A DNA stretch of 64,000 bases, taken from NCBI RefSeq assembly GCF_001442625.1, contig NZ_LMZQ01000005.1, forward strand, positions 1-64,000, read 5' to 3'. The DNA comes from Pedobacter ginsenosidimutans. Its GTDB lineage: Bacteria; Bacteroidota; Bacteroidia; Sphingobacteriales; Sphingobacteriaceae. Position 1 is the stretch's first letter. Each line of letters starts with the position of its first letter. Below the pieces are notes generated by a model that ran no database searches, was not told the origin of the DNA, and worked only from the letters and a program-made list of their open reading frames with translations. The position numbers and the translations under genes are program-made. Of the stretch, positions 1-9,637 are shown piece after piece.

Positions 1-1
1 G

Positions 2-24
2 TCCTTCGACAAGCTCAGGATGAC
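2..24. repeat. Short dispersed repeat, CTTCGACAAGCTCAGGATGAC type
   Basis: A short intergenic word ending in CAGGATGAC, at the window edge. Related copies end in the same CAGGATGAC at 27632-27655 and 60447-60472, and a diverged one starts GTCATCCTGAG at 58034. No gene is associated with it. The element may continue left of the window. Confidence 0.5.
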
Positions 25-55
25 AACCACACAAGATTGACTGCCAACTCCAAAC

Positions 56-1132
56 TTAAACTGCTGGCTCCTGCTGGCTCAAACAATGAAAGCTTCCCAA
101 TCCCCAGATAATATCAACCGAATTGATACCGATAACCTTTCTATCTGGGAAACAACCTTGAATAATAGCTAAAGCTTTCTGGTCGTTTACATCATCAAAA
201 ATTGGCACAATTACCGCTGCATTAGCAATGTAAAAATTGGCATAAGACGCTGGTAAACGGGTATCTTCATGAATAACCGGTGATGGCATAGGCAATTGAA
301 CAATATTCAATGCTCTGCCATCTTTTAGCTTCATGGCTTTTAAAGCCTCCAGATTTTCTTGCAACAAAATATAGTTTTCATCCAGCGGATTGCTTTCTAC
401 AACTGTTAAAACAGTATCTTCATTAACGAAGCGAGTGATATCATCAATGTGCCCATCAGTATCGTCGCCAACAATTCCATCCCCCAACCATAATACCTGA
501 TCCTGGCCATAATATTCAAGCAAATATTGTTCAATCTGCGCTTTGGTTAAATGCGGATTACGGTTTTCGTTCAACAAACAAGCAGTGGTGGTTAAAACCG
601 TTCCAGCACCATTAAATTCTACCGAACCTCCTTCCATCACAATATCTGGTGTAAATAAAGATAAATTGAAATGTTTGGCAATTTTTGTCGGAACCACGTC
701 ATCCAAGTCAAACGGAGGGTATTTTCCACCCCAGGCATTGTATCCCCAATCTACAACAGCCTTTTCATTTCCTTTTAGCAAAAATGCAGGTCCGTGATCG
801 CGGCACCAGGCATCGTTCGTTTCGTTAAAATAAAATTCGATCTGGCTTAAATCGGCATCTACTTTTGTTAATTCAGAAACAGCAAAAGCTTTCATTTCTT
901 CATCTTTCACATTGATGCGTACTTTTTCGCCTTCGGCAACAGCTTTAATAAACTGACAGTACGGTTCGTAAATGGTTTCGATTTTCCCAGGCCAGCTCTC
1001 CTCTTTATGCGGCCAGCTTAACCAGGTTGCCTCATGTTTAGTCCACTCGGCAGGGAAAGCATAACCTTGTTGTTTCGGTGAATAATCGAATTGATTAATA
1101 TTTAGATCTTTTTTTGGAGGAAAGTTTGACAT
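56..1132 (-). CDS. aguA: Agmatine deiminase
   Basis: Hydrolyses agmatine to N-carbamoylputrescine and ammonia, the first step of the agmatine route to putrescine, in the cytoplasm. The 358-aa product has the usual family length and the guanidine-modifying (PPAD/agmatine deiminase) signatures: WCRDHGP near residue 110, DTDGHIDD in the middle, and the C-terminal GLGSFHC motif with the predicted nucleophile Cys350. The ATG start gives a standard N-terminus ahead of the conserved FPAEWTKHEATWLSWPH segment. The next pathway enzyme, AguB, lies just upstream on the same strand, separated by a 231-bp gap that holds an inverted-repeat element. The pair therefore need not be one transcript. Confidence 0.95.
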   Translation of the reverse strand: MSNFPPKKDLNINQFDYSPKQQGYAFPAEWTKHEATWLSWPHKEESWPGKIETIYEPYCQFIKAVAEGEKVRINVKDEEMKAFAVSELTKVDADLSQIEFYFNETNDAWCRDHGPAFLLKGNEKAVVDWGYNAWGGKYPPFDLDDVVPTKIAKHFNLSLFTPDIVMEGGSVEFNGAGTVLTTTACLLNENRNPHLTKAQIEQYLLEYYGQDQVLWLGDGIVGDDTDGHIDDITRFVNEDTVLTVVESNPLDENYILLQENLEALKAMKLKDGRALNIVQLPMPSPVIHEDTRLPASYANFYIANAAVIVPIFDDVNDQKALAIIQGCFPDRKVIGINSVDIIWGLGSFHCLSQQEPAV

Positions 1133-1192
1133 TTAATTCTAATTTATAAAATGAATGGTCCGTGAGGACACAAACCATGGATTTGGATGGTC

Positions 1193-1288
1193 GTCATCTC
1201 GACTGAAGCGCAGCGCAATGGAGAGATCTATTAATAAAATAATTGAAGATTAGATTTCTCGACTCCGTTGCACTCCGCTCGAAATGAC
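1193..1288. repeat. GTCATYTCGA-ended inverted-repeat element, copy 1
   Basis: A 96-bp element that begins GTCATCTCGA and ends with the inverse TCGAAATGAC. The interior words AATGGAGAGATCT and CGTTGCAC are shared with the copy at 62829-62947, and the copy at 25452-25578 is the same family inverted. It sits between aguA and aguB. No ORF or transposase is linked to it. Confidence 0.75.
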
Positions 1289-1363
1289 AATTTTTGGAGA
1301 TTTAATAAAATAAACTATCATCCATAGTTCTTCGCTTTAGGCTTTGGTCTTTAACCTTTCAGC

Positions 1364-2239
1364 TTAATCCCCGTCAATATATCTTTTCGTAATCGGCTGG
1401 TAGGAATCAATTCTTCTGTCTCTTAAAAAAGGCCAGTGTTTACGGAAGAAATCGGATTCTGATAGATCCAGTTCAACTACCTCGGTTTCTTCCTGATCGT
1501 GAGAACCTAAATAAAGTATTTTGCCCTGTCCGTTTGTGGCGAAACTTCCACCCCAGAATTTCATGGCGCCATCTTGCTCAAAACCTACGCGGTTTACACT
1601 CACTACAGGCACACCGTTTGCAACCGCATGTGAACGTTGGATGGTTTGCCAAGCATTGTATTGATCTTGGTTGGTTTCTTCGTCCTGATCGGTAGCCCAG
1701 CCAATTGCAGTTGGATAAAACATGATATCTGCACCCATTAAAGCTGTAATACGTGAAGCCTCTGGATACCATTGATCCCAACAGATCAGGATACCAATTT
1801 TAGCAAACTTGGTTTGAAAAACCTTGTAGCCTAAATCGCCTGGCGTGAAGTAAAATTTTTCGTAGAAAGCAGGATCATCAGGAATATGCATTTTACGGTA
1901 TTTACCTAAATATGAACCATCAGCATCTAAAACTGCCGTTGTATTGTGGTATAAACCTTCAGCACGTTTCTCAAACAAAGAAGCAATAATTACCACGCCC
2001 AATTCTCTGGCTACCACTTGTAAAGCATCAGTAGATGGTCCTGGAATAGCTTCAGCTAAATCGAAATTGTCGTAATCTTCAACATCGCAGAAATACAAAG
2101 AAGTAAAAAGCTCTTGCAAACACACAATCTGTGCACCTTTTGCAGCTGCTTCTCTTACTTTAGCAATCGCTTTATCTAAATTTTCTTGTTTATCTTTAGT
2201 ACAACTCATTTGTACCAAGCCAACTTTTACTTTCTTCAT
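1364..2239 (-). CDS. aguB: N-carbamoylputrescine amidase
   Basis: Nitrilase-superfamily enzyme that hydrolyses N-carbamoylputrescine to putrescine, CO2 and ammonia, completing the route begun by AguA. The 291-aa product carries the superfamily catalytic triad in the expected order: Glu43 (QELF), Lys116 (YRKMHIP) and Cys153 (ILICWDQWYPEASR). The CWDQWYPE context is typical of carbamoylputrescine amidases rather than of general nitrilases. The N-terminus MKKVKVGLVQ starts directly at the first beta strand, so the ATG is convincing. It lies upstream of aguA in the same orientation. A -7-like element is visible at 2343-2350. Confidence 0.95.
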   Translation of the reverse strand: MKKVKVGLVQMSCTKDKQENLDKAIAKVREAAAKGAQIVCLQELFTSLYFCDVEDYDNFDLAEAIPGPSTDALQVVARELGVVIIASLFEKRAEGLYHNTTAVLDADGSYLGKYRKMHIPDDPAFYEKFYFTPGDLGYKVFQTKFAKIGILICWDQWYPEASRITALMGADIMFYPTAIGWATDQDEETNQDQYNAWQTIQRSHAVANGVPVVSVNRVGFEQDGAMKFWGGSFATNGQGKILYLGSHDQEETEVVELDLSESDFFRKHWPFLRDRRIDSYQPITKRYIDGD

Positions 2240-2340
2240 GTTTTCAAAATGATTGAATTAACGAATTAGCGAATGATTGAATGTTTTAATTGCGCTTTGC
2301 ACACTTACTCATTCAAAAATTCATTCATTCAAAATTAGGC
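2240..2340. repeat. GAATGATTGAATG / CATTCATTCA short inverted repeats
   Basis: Upstream of aguB, words such as GAATGATTGAATG are followed by the inverse ATTCATTCATTC with about 40 bases between, giving an AT-rich potential hairpin. It lies in what would be the 5' leader if the -7 element at 2343-2350 is used. No other feature was seen in 2351-2558 apart from AT-rich sequence ahead of the DUF4328 gene. Confidence 0.4.
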
Positions 2341-2342
2341 TG

Positions 2343-2350
2343 CAAAGTTA
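2343..2350 (-). promoter_or_regulatory. Possible -7 element for aguB (TAACTTTG)
   Basis: Read on the minus strand this is TAACTTTG, matching the Bacteroidota -7 consensus TAnnTTTG. No clear TTTG was found 19 bases upstream, so only half of the promoter is supported. It implies a leader of about 100 nt for aguB. Confidence 0.35.
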
Positions 2351-2558
2351 CTATTTTGTTTAAAAGTAGAGCGGCATAATTATGTAATTGTTTTTGAAAA
2401 GCAAATGTAGATAAGGAGTTTTACGTATGTAATCGATTGATATAGTACCAAAGAAACCAATATAATACCAAACGTCTTATATTCCCAAACATATAACTTG
2501 ATGAGCATTTACAGAATAATGATAATTTTTGTATCATTATAAAAAAATTAACCTCGAA

Positions 2559-3260
2559 ATGAATCTCATCAGACCCAACGAACAAAGGGCTAAAACGGCC
2601 ATATTAATGATCTGGATCGTTTTAGCATTAGAAATTATATCATTTTTTTCAAGTTATCTCCAATATGACCTTTTAAAAAGCGTTTCATCAGGAAGTGCTG
2701 TTTCAAATAGTGAGATTAGCGCTAATGACCTAAGAGAGGGAATTATCGGTTTTTTATACTTTGCCTTATATTTAATCTCTTGCATTACTTTTATCAGATG
2801 GTTTAGAAGGGCGTACTTTAATCTTCAGCTAAAAACAGATTATCTTTCCAGTTCTGATAATTGGGTTGCAATAAGTTGGTTTATACCTTTTATCTGTCTC
2901 TACAAGCCCTATCAGATAATGAAAGAAATGTATACAAAAACCAATGAAATCTTATTTGAAGAAGCAAACCAGACAAAAGCGATTACAACTTCATATTTAG
3001 GCTGGTGGTGGGGTCTTTGGATTATCAGTAATATTATTGGTCAAGTCGTTTTCCGTACAACATTGAATAGCGATAATATCGATTCGCTAACAAGTGGAAC
3101 TATTGTCAGCATGGTAGGAAATGTTATTAGCTTACCCCTCTCGTTAATTACCGTAAAAGTGATTAAAGATTATTCAGATATTGAACATTTGTTGATAGAG
3201 GTAAAAGGTGACAAAATTATAACGTCAACTGAAAATACGTATTTAAATCCTGAATTCTAA
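2559..3260 (+). CDS. DUF4328 domain membrane protein
   Basis: Unknown function. The protein from ATG 2559 is 233 aa and opens MNLIRPNEQRAK, the usual start of DUF4328 proteins. The frame also extends to a TTG at 2529, but this adds ten residues unlike the family. Four or five hydrophobic segments are visible, at about residues 15-35, 60-82, 108-130, 155-175 and 190-210, which makes it an inner-membrane protein. It stands alone between divergent aguB and the convergent flotillin gene. Base use is like its neighbours. Nothing in the context gives a role. Confidence 0.7.
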   Translation: MNLIRPNEQRAKTAILMIWIVLALEIISFFSSYLQYDLLKSVSSGSAVSNSEISANDLREGIIGFLYFALYLISCITFIRWFRRAYFNLQLKTDYLSSSDNWVAISWFIPFICLYKPYQIMKEMYTKTNEILFEEANQTKAITTSYLGWWWGLWIISNIIGQVVFRTTLNSDNIDSLTSGTIVSMVGNVISLPLSLITVKVIKDYSDIEHLLIEVKGDKIITSTENTYLNPEF

Positions 3261-3310
3261 AATATGGCCTCTTGATAAAATCAAGAAGCCATGTTTTGAT
3301 TAAAACCAAA

Positions 3311-5278
3311 TTAAGGGTTGATATTATCCTTTTTAGGTTTTGGTTTTGTTTCTACAATTTCTGCAACGGCTACCACTTCTTTACGTTTTTCTGGGTCCAT
3401 GAGCTCCATCAGCTTCAAGCCCAGTAGGCCATCCATCGCCGAGCCGCCATGATTACCACCATTGCCACCGATCAGCACATCAGGGATCAACTTCACATTA
3501 CCTTTTGATAACTCTTCGGTAATTTTGTAACGGGTAAAGTTTTCGCCGCCCAAAGCTTTCACGGCAAGTTCGTAAGCTTCGGCGGTTGATTTACCTACCG
3601 CTAAAATTTTACCTGCTTCTGCACTACCTGTTAATGAAATCTGTTCAGCCTCTGCTGATGCACGCAACTTAATCGCTTCCGAATCGGCCTGTGCTCTTGC
3701 CTTAGTTGCTTCAGCCTCGGCATGCGCCCTCATTTTAGTGGCCTCGGCCTCCGCTCCTACAGCTAATTTTACACCAGCGGCATCACCTTCCGATTTTTTC
3801 ACCGTTGCACTTGCGGTCCGTTCAGCAATCTCTACACTTTGTTGTGCCTTCACAATATCTTTCTGCATATCGGCAATCGCGGTTTCTTTCTCCATTCCCT
3901 GACGCGTTTCCTGCGCTTGTTTCTGGGTTTCGTAAGTAACCTTTTGCTCTTCCGCAATTTTACGGTCGGTTAAGGTTTTCATTAACGATTCTGGTGGAAC
4001 AATATCACCAATCAGCGTATCAACAGCATTTACATTATATTCGTCAAGCACTTTACGGATATGCTCTTTTGCCGATTCCTGACGCTCTTTACGGGTGCTT
4101 AAGAAAGCAATCACATCACTTCCTTGCGCGGAGTTACGGAAATAGTTACCAATTGTGGGCTCTAAAACCTGCGAAACCAGATTCACCATATTCCCAAAAC
4201 GTGCAATTACTTTAGGGGCTTCTGTAGTTGGCACATGGATAATCTGTGCAACATCTAAATTAAAGGGGAAACCGTCTTTAGAACGTACAGTAATGGTTGA
4301 TAGGTTTTTATCCAGATTGTGCGCCTCACTACGTGCCGATGCCCAGTTTAACACCAAGTTGGTGGTTGGCACCAGCTCTACCTTCATAATGTATTTGTTA
4401 ATCGGATATTTACCCGGACCAAGCGGCTCCAGCCAAACGCCTTTTGAGCCTTTGCCAACAATATTACCATGTTTAAAGTCCGCACCGGTTAAGTCATTCC
4501 CATCTGTACCAATAAACGAGATCACAACACCAACATAACCGATTGCAATTTCGGTCATTGGGATTTCCTCCAACTGGATTGCCCATGGGTTTAAGTTATA
4601 AGAACCCGCCAAAATTACCTGGGGCTGCAAACCACGGTTACCACCTTGTTTTATAAAGGCATCGAAATCCTGGAAATTGTTGTGCCCATCAACCAATTTA
4701 CCGGCAATTTGGTTAGCCTCAATCGGTAAACCATCCAACGTGGTTACAATGCCCACCATGCTTTCCTGAATACGGATCATATCGGTTACGGAAACCTGAA
4801 ACAACATGGTATTGATACGATAAGAACCCGAGGTAATGTAAGACGTTTGCCGGCCTCGCTGACCGCCATTTTCGAGAAATTTCACCGCATCCTGAAAATT
4901 ATCAGACTCTACCCTTTGCCCAAGGATATTCCCCGTCGGGATTTCGGAACCATCTTTGGCCATAATCAGTCCGATTTTTCCTTCTGGGATGATGGTAAAT
5001 TGTTCCATCGTTACGCTGTACTGCCAGAACCACATTCCGAAATACAACCCTGGGGCCAGGGTTTTTCCCTGAAAACCGGCTTCACCTTTAACCGCGATGA
5101 TGCGGCCATCGGGCAGCTCGCGATCGGAACCAAAGAGTACGAATTTTTTGGTAATCAACCCGATCCTATCTTCAGGTACGATGACCATCCCGAATAAGAA
5201 ACGTAAAATATATTTGTATAAAACTACGCACAACAGTGCCACTAAAACCCACCAATAATTAGAAATGAGCGCTTCCAT
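3311..5278 (-). CDS. Flotillin-like SPFH/Band 7 domain protein
   Basis: Membrane-anchored scaffold of the SPFH/Band 7 family, related to flotillins that organise membrane microdomains. The 655-aa product has an N-terminal membrane segment (about residues 7-32), a long SPFH region, and a helical region (about 430-570) rich in AEAEA repeats as in flotillins. A glycine-rich stretch (GGNGGNHGGS) and a charged tail follow. It is longer than typical bacterial FloA because of the extended beta-rich N-terminal half. It forms a single-gene unit, convergent with the DUF4328 gene and followed upstream by a gene-poor 546-bp gap. No NfeD-like partner is adjacent. Confidence 0.8.
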   Translation of the reverse strand: MEALISNYWWVLVALLCVVLYKYILRFLFGMVIVPEDRIGLITKKFVLFGSDRELPDGRIIAVKGEAGFQGKTLAPGLYFGMWFWQYSVTMEQFTIIPEGKIGLIMAKDGSEIPTGNILGQRVESDNFQDAVKFLENGGQRGRQTSYITSGSYRINTMLFQVSVTDMIRIQESMVGIVTTLDGLPIEANQIAGKLVDGHNNFQDFDAFIKQGGNRGLQPQVILAGSYNLNPWAIQLEEIPMTEIAIGYVGVVISFIGTDGNDLTGADFKHGNIVGKGSKGVWLEPLGPGKYPINKYIMKVELVPTTNLVLNWASARSEAHNLDKNLSTITVRSKDGFPFNLDVAQIIHVPTTEAPKVIARFGNMVNLVSQVLEPTIGNYFRNSAQGSDVIAFLSTRKERQESAKEHIRKVLDEYNVNAVDTLIGDIVPPESLMKTLTDRKIAEEQKVTYETQKQAQETRQGMEKETAIADMQKDIVKAQQSVEIAERTASATVKKSEGDAAGVKLAVGAEAEATKMRAHAEAEATKARAQADSEAIKLRASAEAEQISLTGSAEAGKILAVGKSTAEAYELAVKALGGENFTRYKITEELSKGNVKLIPDVLIGGNGGNHGGSAMDGLLGLKLMELMDPEKRKEVVAVAEIVETKPKPKKDNINP

Positions 5279-5824
5279 AATCTTTTATATTTTTCTATTT
5301 TTTTAACCTGATAAACCATTTATCAAGCACGATATAGATATCAAATGACGTGCTTTGTTACCATCTTTAACACTTATTTTCAAACTATTTTTTATTGATT
5401 TTAAGGCCCGAAAGATGACTCAGGATCAGCTGAACTCAAAATACCAACTGCAGATGACATTTTGAAGAATCCCCTAACTGAACGATTATAAACACCAAAA
5501 ACTAACCTTTTAGGTTTTATTAGATAGTGGCAGAAATTTTAAATGTACAAACTACAATTAATCGAAAAAATGTGTCCCTTTTTTGACCTATACAATTGAC
5601 CAAAAAGGGATACATTGTTGGTCATATTGGATTGGAAAAGAAATAACGACGAGCAAGAATGAAGAGTTCTCAGAAAAGGGCAGAACCCTGGTAAACTAAA
5701 CCCGATTGCACGAATGGCGATTCCTTCTAATCGGCAGAAGGAAAAGCGGAACTGGGACCAACCAAAAGGCGCTGGACCCTGCTTTTCAAATTATTTAACC
5801 ACAAAGACACGAAGATCACAAAGT
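5279..5824. other. Gene-poor intergenic region
   Basis: A stretch of 546 bases without a convincing gene between the flotillin gene (start side) and the CWC protein gene (stop side). The left part is AT-rich. The right part holds a truncated CCTAAACCCGAT-type element (5695-5790) and a degenerate ACCACAAAG word at 5799-5820. No promoter for the flotillin gene could be fixed. Confidence 0.6.
5695..5790 (+). repeat. CCTAAACCCGAT-type MITE-like element, truncated copy
   Basis: Begins ACTAAACCCGATTGCA and continues through an imperfect CCGATT hairpin region, GGAAAAGCGGAACTGG and CTTTTC. The same order of words occurs on the minus strand of the full-length copies at 13526-13725 and 54857-55073 and at 23150-23265 (+). 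The second half seen in the full-length copies is missing. Confidence 0.6.
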
Positions 5825-6046
5825 TTATACGCCAATCTCTTCTCTATATTCCTGCTGCAACTCAAATAAACATTTGGCACAGAGGCAGCCATCGTAGAGT
5901 TCGGATATATATTGTACTTCATTAATGCTTAACTGTACCACGCTGCACTGACATTTAGTGTAAGAATTTGCCTTACATTCAATAGCACTATTGCATCGCT
6001 CGCAAGGGATGATTTCGTGTTTGCTATGTTTTAAGGTTGAAGGCAT
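5825..6046 (-). CDS. Cysteine-rich CWC family protein
   Basis: A 73-aa cysteine-rich protein of the CWC family, function unknown. It has CERC near residue 15, then ECK, the CQC pair, and a C-terminal GCLCAKC motif, so metal (zinc) binding is plausible. The distribution of about nine cysteines and the LSINEVQYI segment fit the family. The ATG lies inside an AAGGT-type repeat (6032-6070), so the first few residues may derive from the repeat and the start is uncertain. It stands alone, convergent with nothing and divergent from the NmrA-like gene. Confidence 0.65.
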   Translation of the reverse strand: MPSTLKHSKHEIIPCERCNSAIECKANSYTKCQCSVVQLSINEVQYISELYDGCLCAKCLFELQQEYREEIGV

Positions 6047-6070
6047 AAGGTATAAGGCTTAAGGTAAAAC
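6032..6070. repeat. AAGGTTTAAGG-type short repeat
   Basis: A run of TAAGGTTGAAGGCATAAGG-type words of period about 8-9 bases. Similar runs occur at 16338-16374 and 20701-20821. Here the run covers the start codon of the CWC protein gene. Confidence 0.5.
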
Positions 6071-6244
6071 CTATTGCATTACAAAAATATAAACAAAAAA
6101 CAAGGTTTTGAGCGTTCACCCAAAACCTTTACTTTACAATTGCTTTTAAGGAACTATAGCTAGTTACCTTTCTTAACCTAGTTTAAGTTTTTCTTGCAAG
6201 GTACTGTTCATCTTTGTATAGTACAATTTATCCTAGCAAAGATT

Positions 6245-7000
6245 ATGAAAATAGTAGTTATCGGCGGTACCGGCCTTATTGGTAACCAAATCGTAAATCA
6301 ATTACAAAACAGCGGACATGAGGTGATCGCTGCCTCGCCCAATAACGGAGTGAACACACTTACTGGCGAAGGTTTAAAAGAAGTATTACAAGGGGCACAA
6401 GTAGTGGTAGATGTATCTAACTCACCATCTTTTGAAGACGCTCCTGTGATGAACTTCTTCAAAACCTCTAACGAAAACCTGTTGCCTATGGCAAAGGCAG
6501 CAGGAGTACAGCATCATATTGCCTTATCTGTAGTGGGCACCCAAAAACTCCAGGCCAGCGGTTATTTTCGTGCCAAACAAGTGCAGGAAGACTTGATCAA
6601 AGCATCAGGCATTCCCTATACCCTTGTTCATGCTACCCAGTTTTTTGAATTTGCCGGAAGCATTGTTCAAATGAGCATGACCGATGGAAAAGTAATCCTA
6701 CCTGCAGCTAACATTCAACCTATCGCCAGTAAAGATGTAGCTACTTTTATGGCCAAAGTAGCTTTGGAAAAGCCCGCTAACCAAATTCTTGAAATTGGCG
6801 GACCTGAAAAATATGATATGGCAATATGGATAAGGCAATACTTGCAGGCAACTCACAAAAACGATGAGGTAATATCTGATGTTCAGGCTCCGTACTCGGG
6901 AGCATTGTTAACTGCCGACACACTGGTGCCCGAAGCAGCTGTTTTTCTTGGTGAAACCCATTACACAGATTGGGTTGCAATTACTAAAAATCAACGATAA
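6245..7000 (+). CDS. NmrA-like / SDR NAD(P)-binding oxidoreductase
   Basis: Atypical short-chain dehydrogenase of the NmrA/NAD(P)H-binding group. The protein from ATG 6245 (251 aa) begins MKIVVIGGTGLIGNQIV, the Rossmann GGTGxxG dinucleotide motif. The frame extends 17 codons further upstream, but that segment lacks homology-like features. A mid-protein YFRAKQVQEDLIKASGIPYT segment is typical of the NmrA family, in which a YxxxK-type pair is often degenerate. Substrate unknown; possibly a quinone or flavin-related reductase or a redox sensor. It is a monocistronic gene ended by a clear hairpin. Confidence 0.8.
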   Translation: MKIVVIGGTGLIGNQIVNQLQNSGHEVIAASPNNGVNTLTGEGLKEVLQGAQVVVDVSNSPSFEDAPVMNFFKTSNENLLPMAKAAGVQHHIALSVVGTQKLQASGYFRAKQVQEDLIKASGIPYTLVHATQFFEFAGSIVQMSMTDGKVILPAANIQPIASKDVATFMAKVALEKPANQILEIGGPEKYDMAIWIRQYLQATHKNDEVISDVQAPYSGALLTADTLVPEAAVFLGETHYTDWVAITKNQR

Positions 7001-7002
7001 AA

Positions 7003-7030
7003 AAAAGCCCGATACAATGTACGGGCTTTT
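7003..7030. terminator. Bidirectional rho-independent terminator
   Basis: Perfect stem AAAAGCCCG / CGGGCTTTT with a 10-base loop between the convergent NmrA-like gene and nrdA. A T-run follows on both strands, so it can serve both genes. Confidence 0.85.
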
Positions 7031-7094
7031 GTATTTGGAGGGTGTTTTAAATAACCTCCTTTAAAATTCTATCTTGAGTCAGACCCTGAAACAA

Positions 7095-9479
7095 CTACCC
7101 CGAGCAGCTGATACAGCCTTCTTCCATTGAACAAACTGGTCCGTCAACGATTTCTTCTGCAACCTGATCTTGTGTCATTTCAGCTGGGATAACCGCTTCA
7201 ATTGCTTTACCACCCTGGTTCTCTACTGTAAATTTAACGGCCTGAGAAGCTGCTTGTGTACGCAAGTAGTACATACCGGTTTTTAAACCTTTCTCCCATG
7301 CATAGAAGTGCATTGAAGTTAATTTTGATGTATTTGGTGCGTTTACGAACAAGTTTAACGATTGCGATTGGCAGATATATGCACCACGATCGGCAGCCAT
7401 ATCGATGATATTACGCATCTTGATCTCCCAAACGGTTTTATACAATTCTTTAATGTAATCTGGAATTGAATCAATAGCCTGAATAGAGCCATTAGCCAAT
7501 ATGATCTGATTTTTCATATCGTTGTTCCATAAACCTAATGCTACTAAATCTTTCAATAAATGCTTGTTTACCACTACAAACTCCCCGCTTAATACACGAC
7601 GGGTGTAAATGTTAGAAGTATATGGTTCGAAACATTCGTTGTTACCTAAAATCTGAGAAGTAGATGCAGTTGGCATTGGTGCAACCAATAATGAGTTGTA
7701 TACACCATCTTTCACTACTTTTTTACGCAATGCATTCCAGTCCCAACGGCCGCTATCTGGTGTAACATTCCATAAATCGAACTGGAATTTACCTTTTGAT
7801 AATGGAGAACCTTTAAATGTTTGGTAAGGACCATTTTTCACAGCCAAATCGTGCGAAGCTGTCATCGAAGCAAAATAAATCGTTTCGAAAATATCTTTAT
7901 TTAAACGTTTAGCCTCATCACTTTCGAAAGGTAAACGTAATAAGATAAAGGCATCAGCCAAACCTTGTACACCTAAACCAACGGGACGATGGCGCATGTT
8001 TGAGTTTTCGGCTTCTGGTACTGGATAATAGTTATGATCGATGATCTTATTCAGGTTTAAAGTAGCCTGATACGTTACATCGTATAATTTTTGGTGATCG
8101 AAAGCACCATTGATTACGAAACGAGGCAATGCCAATGAAGCTAGGTTACAAACCGCAACTTCATCTTTAGAAGTATACTCGATAATTTCGGTACATAAGT
8201 TAGAGCTCTTAATGGTCCCTAAGTTCTGTTGGTTAGATTTGCTGTTCGCTGCATCTTTAAACAACATATATGGCGTACCGGTTTCGATTTGCGAATCTAA
8301 GATAGCAAACCAAAGTTCTTGTGCTTTAATGGTTTTACGGCCACGGCCTTCAGCTTCGTATTTAGTGTATAATTCTTCGAATTCCTTACCGAAACAATCT
8401 GCCAAGCCTGGTGCCTCGTGCGGGCAGAATAATGTCCAATCGCCATTATCTTTAACACGTTGCATAAACAAATCGTTAATCCAAAGGGCATAGAACAAAT
8501 CACGCGCACGCATTTCTTCTTTACCATGGTTTTTACGAAGATCCAAGAATTCGAAAACATCTGCATGCCAAGGCTCTAAATAGATTGCGAAAGCACCTTT
8601 ACGTTTACCTCCACCCTGATCTACATAACGGGCCGTATCGTTAAATACGCGTAACATTGGGATGATACCGTTACTTGTACCGTTTGTACCGCCAATGTAC
8701 GAGCCAGTTGCACGAATATTATGGATACTTAAACCAATACCACCTGCACTTTGCGAAATTTTAGCCGTTTGCTTTAAAGTATCGTAAATACCTTCGATAC
8801 TGTCATCCTGCATGGTTAACAAGAAACATGACGACATTTGAGGTTTTGGTGTAGCTGCATTGAACAAAGTTGGTGTAGCATGTGTAAACCAACGCTCGCT
8901 CATTAAGTTATACGTTTTGATTGCACTCTCGATATCTTCTTTGTGGATACCAACAGAAACACGCATAAACAAATGTTGAGGGCGCTCTACAATCTGACCG
9001 TTAACTTTTAAAAGGTAAGATTTTTCTAAAGTTTTAAAACCGAAATAGTCGAAACCGAAATCGCGGTCGTAAATGATAGAACTATCTAAAATATCCTTGT
9101 TTTTTTCTATAATCTCATAAACATCATCAGCGATAAGAGGAGCATCTTTCTGCGCTTTCGGGTCGAAATATTCGTACAACATTTTCATCGTACCCGAGAA
9201 TGATTTAGTGGTGTTTTTATGTAGGTTGGAAACCGCAATGCGGGATGCCAACAAAGCGTAATCAGGGTGTTTTGTTGTTAACGAGGCAGCAGTTTCTGCA
9301 GCAAGGTTATCCAATTCCGATGTGGTTACACCGTCGTATAAACCCTCGATCACCTTTTTGGCTACATCGATTGGATCTACAAGATCTGAATTTAAACTAT
9401 AGCACAACTTTTGAATGCGGGCTGTGATTTTGTCAAATTGCACCGCTTCTTTGCGGCCATCTCTTTTTAGTACGAACAT
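7095..9479 (-). CDS. nrdA: Ribonucleoside-diphosphate reductase, alpha subunit (class Ia)
   Basis: Large subunit that reduces ribonucleoside diphosphates to deoxyribonucleotides. The 794-aa product has an N-terminal ATP-cone (about 1-90), then the catalytic barrel with Cys218 (MSSCFL), Asn427-Leu-Cys429-x-Glu431 (NLCTE) and Cys444 (VCNLAS), and a C-terminal CISC pair that re-reduces the active site. The active-site numbering equals that of human RRM1, which marks it as the eukaryote-like class Ia lineage. It follows nrdB on the same strand after 158 bp containing degenerate TATCAAGTA repeats. It ends before a strong terminator at 7003-7030. Confidence 0.97.
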   Translation of the reverse strand: MFVLKRDGRKEAVQFDKITARIQKLCYSLNSDLVDPIDVAKKVIEGLYDGVTTSELDNLAAETAASLTTKHPDYALLASRIAVSNLHKNTTKSFSGTMKMLYEYFDPKAQKDAPLIADDVYEIIEKNKDILDSSIIYDRDFGFDYFGFKTLEKSYLLKVNGQIVERPQHLFMRVSVGIHKEDIESAIKTYNLMSERWFTHATPTLFNAATPKPQMSSCFLLTMQDDSIEGIYDTLKQTAKISQSAGGIGLSIHNIRATGSYIGGTNGTSNGIIPMLRVFNDTARYVDQGGGKRKGAFAIYLEPWHADVFEFLDLRKNHGKEEMRARDLFYALWINDLFMQRVKDNGDWTLFCPHEAPGLADCFGKEFEELYTKYEAEGRGRKTIKAQELWFAILDSQIETGTPYMLFKDAANSKSNQQNLGTIKSSNLCTEIIEYTSKDEVAVCNLASLALPRFVINGAFDHQKLYDVTYQATLNLNKIIDHNYYPVPEAENSNMRHRPVGLGVQGLADAFILLRLPFESDEAKRLNKDIFETIYFASMTASHDLAVKNGPYQTFKGSPLSKGKFQFDLWNVTPDSGRWDWNALRKKVVKDGVYNSLLVAPMPTASTSQILGNNECFEPYTSNIYTRRVLSGEFVVVNKHLLKDLVALGLWNNDMKNQIILANGSIQAIDSIPDYIKELYKTVWEIKMRNIIDMAADRGAYICQSQSLNLFVNAPNTSKLTSMHFYAWEKGLKTGMYYLRTQAASQAVKFTVENQGGKAIEAVIPAEMTQDQVAEEIVDGPVCSMEEGCISCSG

Positions 9480-9489
9480 ATTTTATGAG

Positions 9490-9610
9490 ATTTAAGTTTT
9501 ATTATTAAGTCGTGAGTATCAAGTATCAAGACCTAATCATCACTTTGTATTTTTTGTTATTTATTTATTAGTATCGAATAGCAGGTATCAAGTAGCGAGA
9601 TCAAAACCTT
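9490..9610. repeat. Degenerate TATCAAGTA repeats between nrdB and nrdA
   Basis: The words GTGAGTATCAAGTATCAAGA and AGCAGGTATCAAGTAGCGAG occur about 65 bases apart in the intercistronic gap. They look like remains of a short-period dispersed repeat. No hairpin strong enough to act as a terminator was seen. Confidence 0.35.
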
Positions 9611-9637
9611 TTGCTTCCCACCTTTTAACCCTCTACC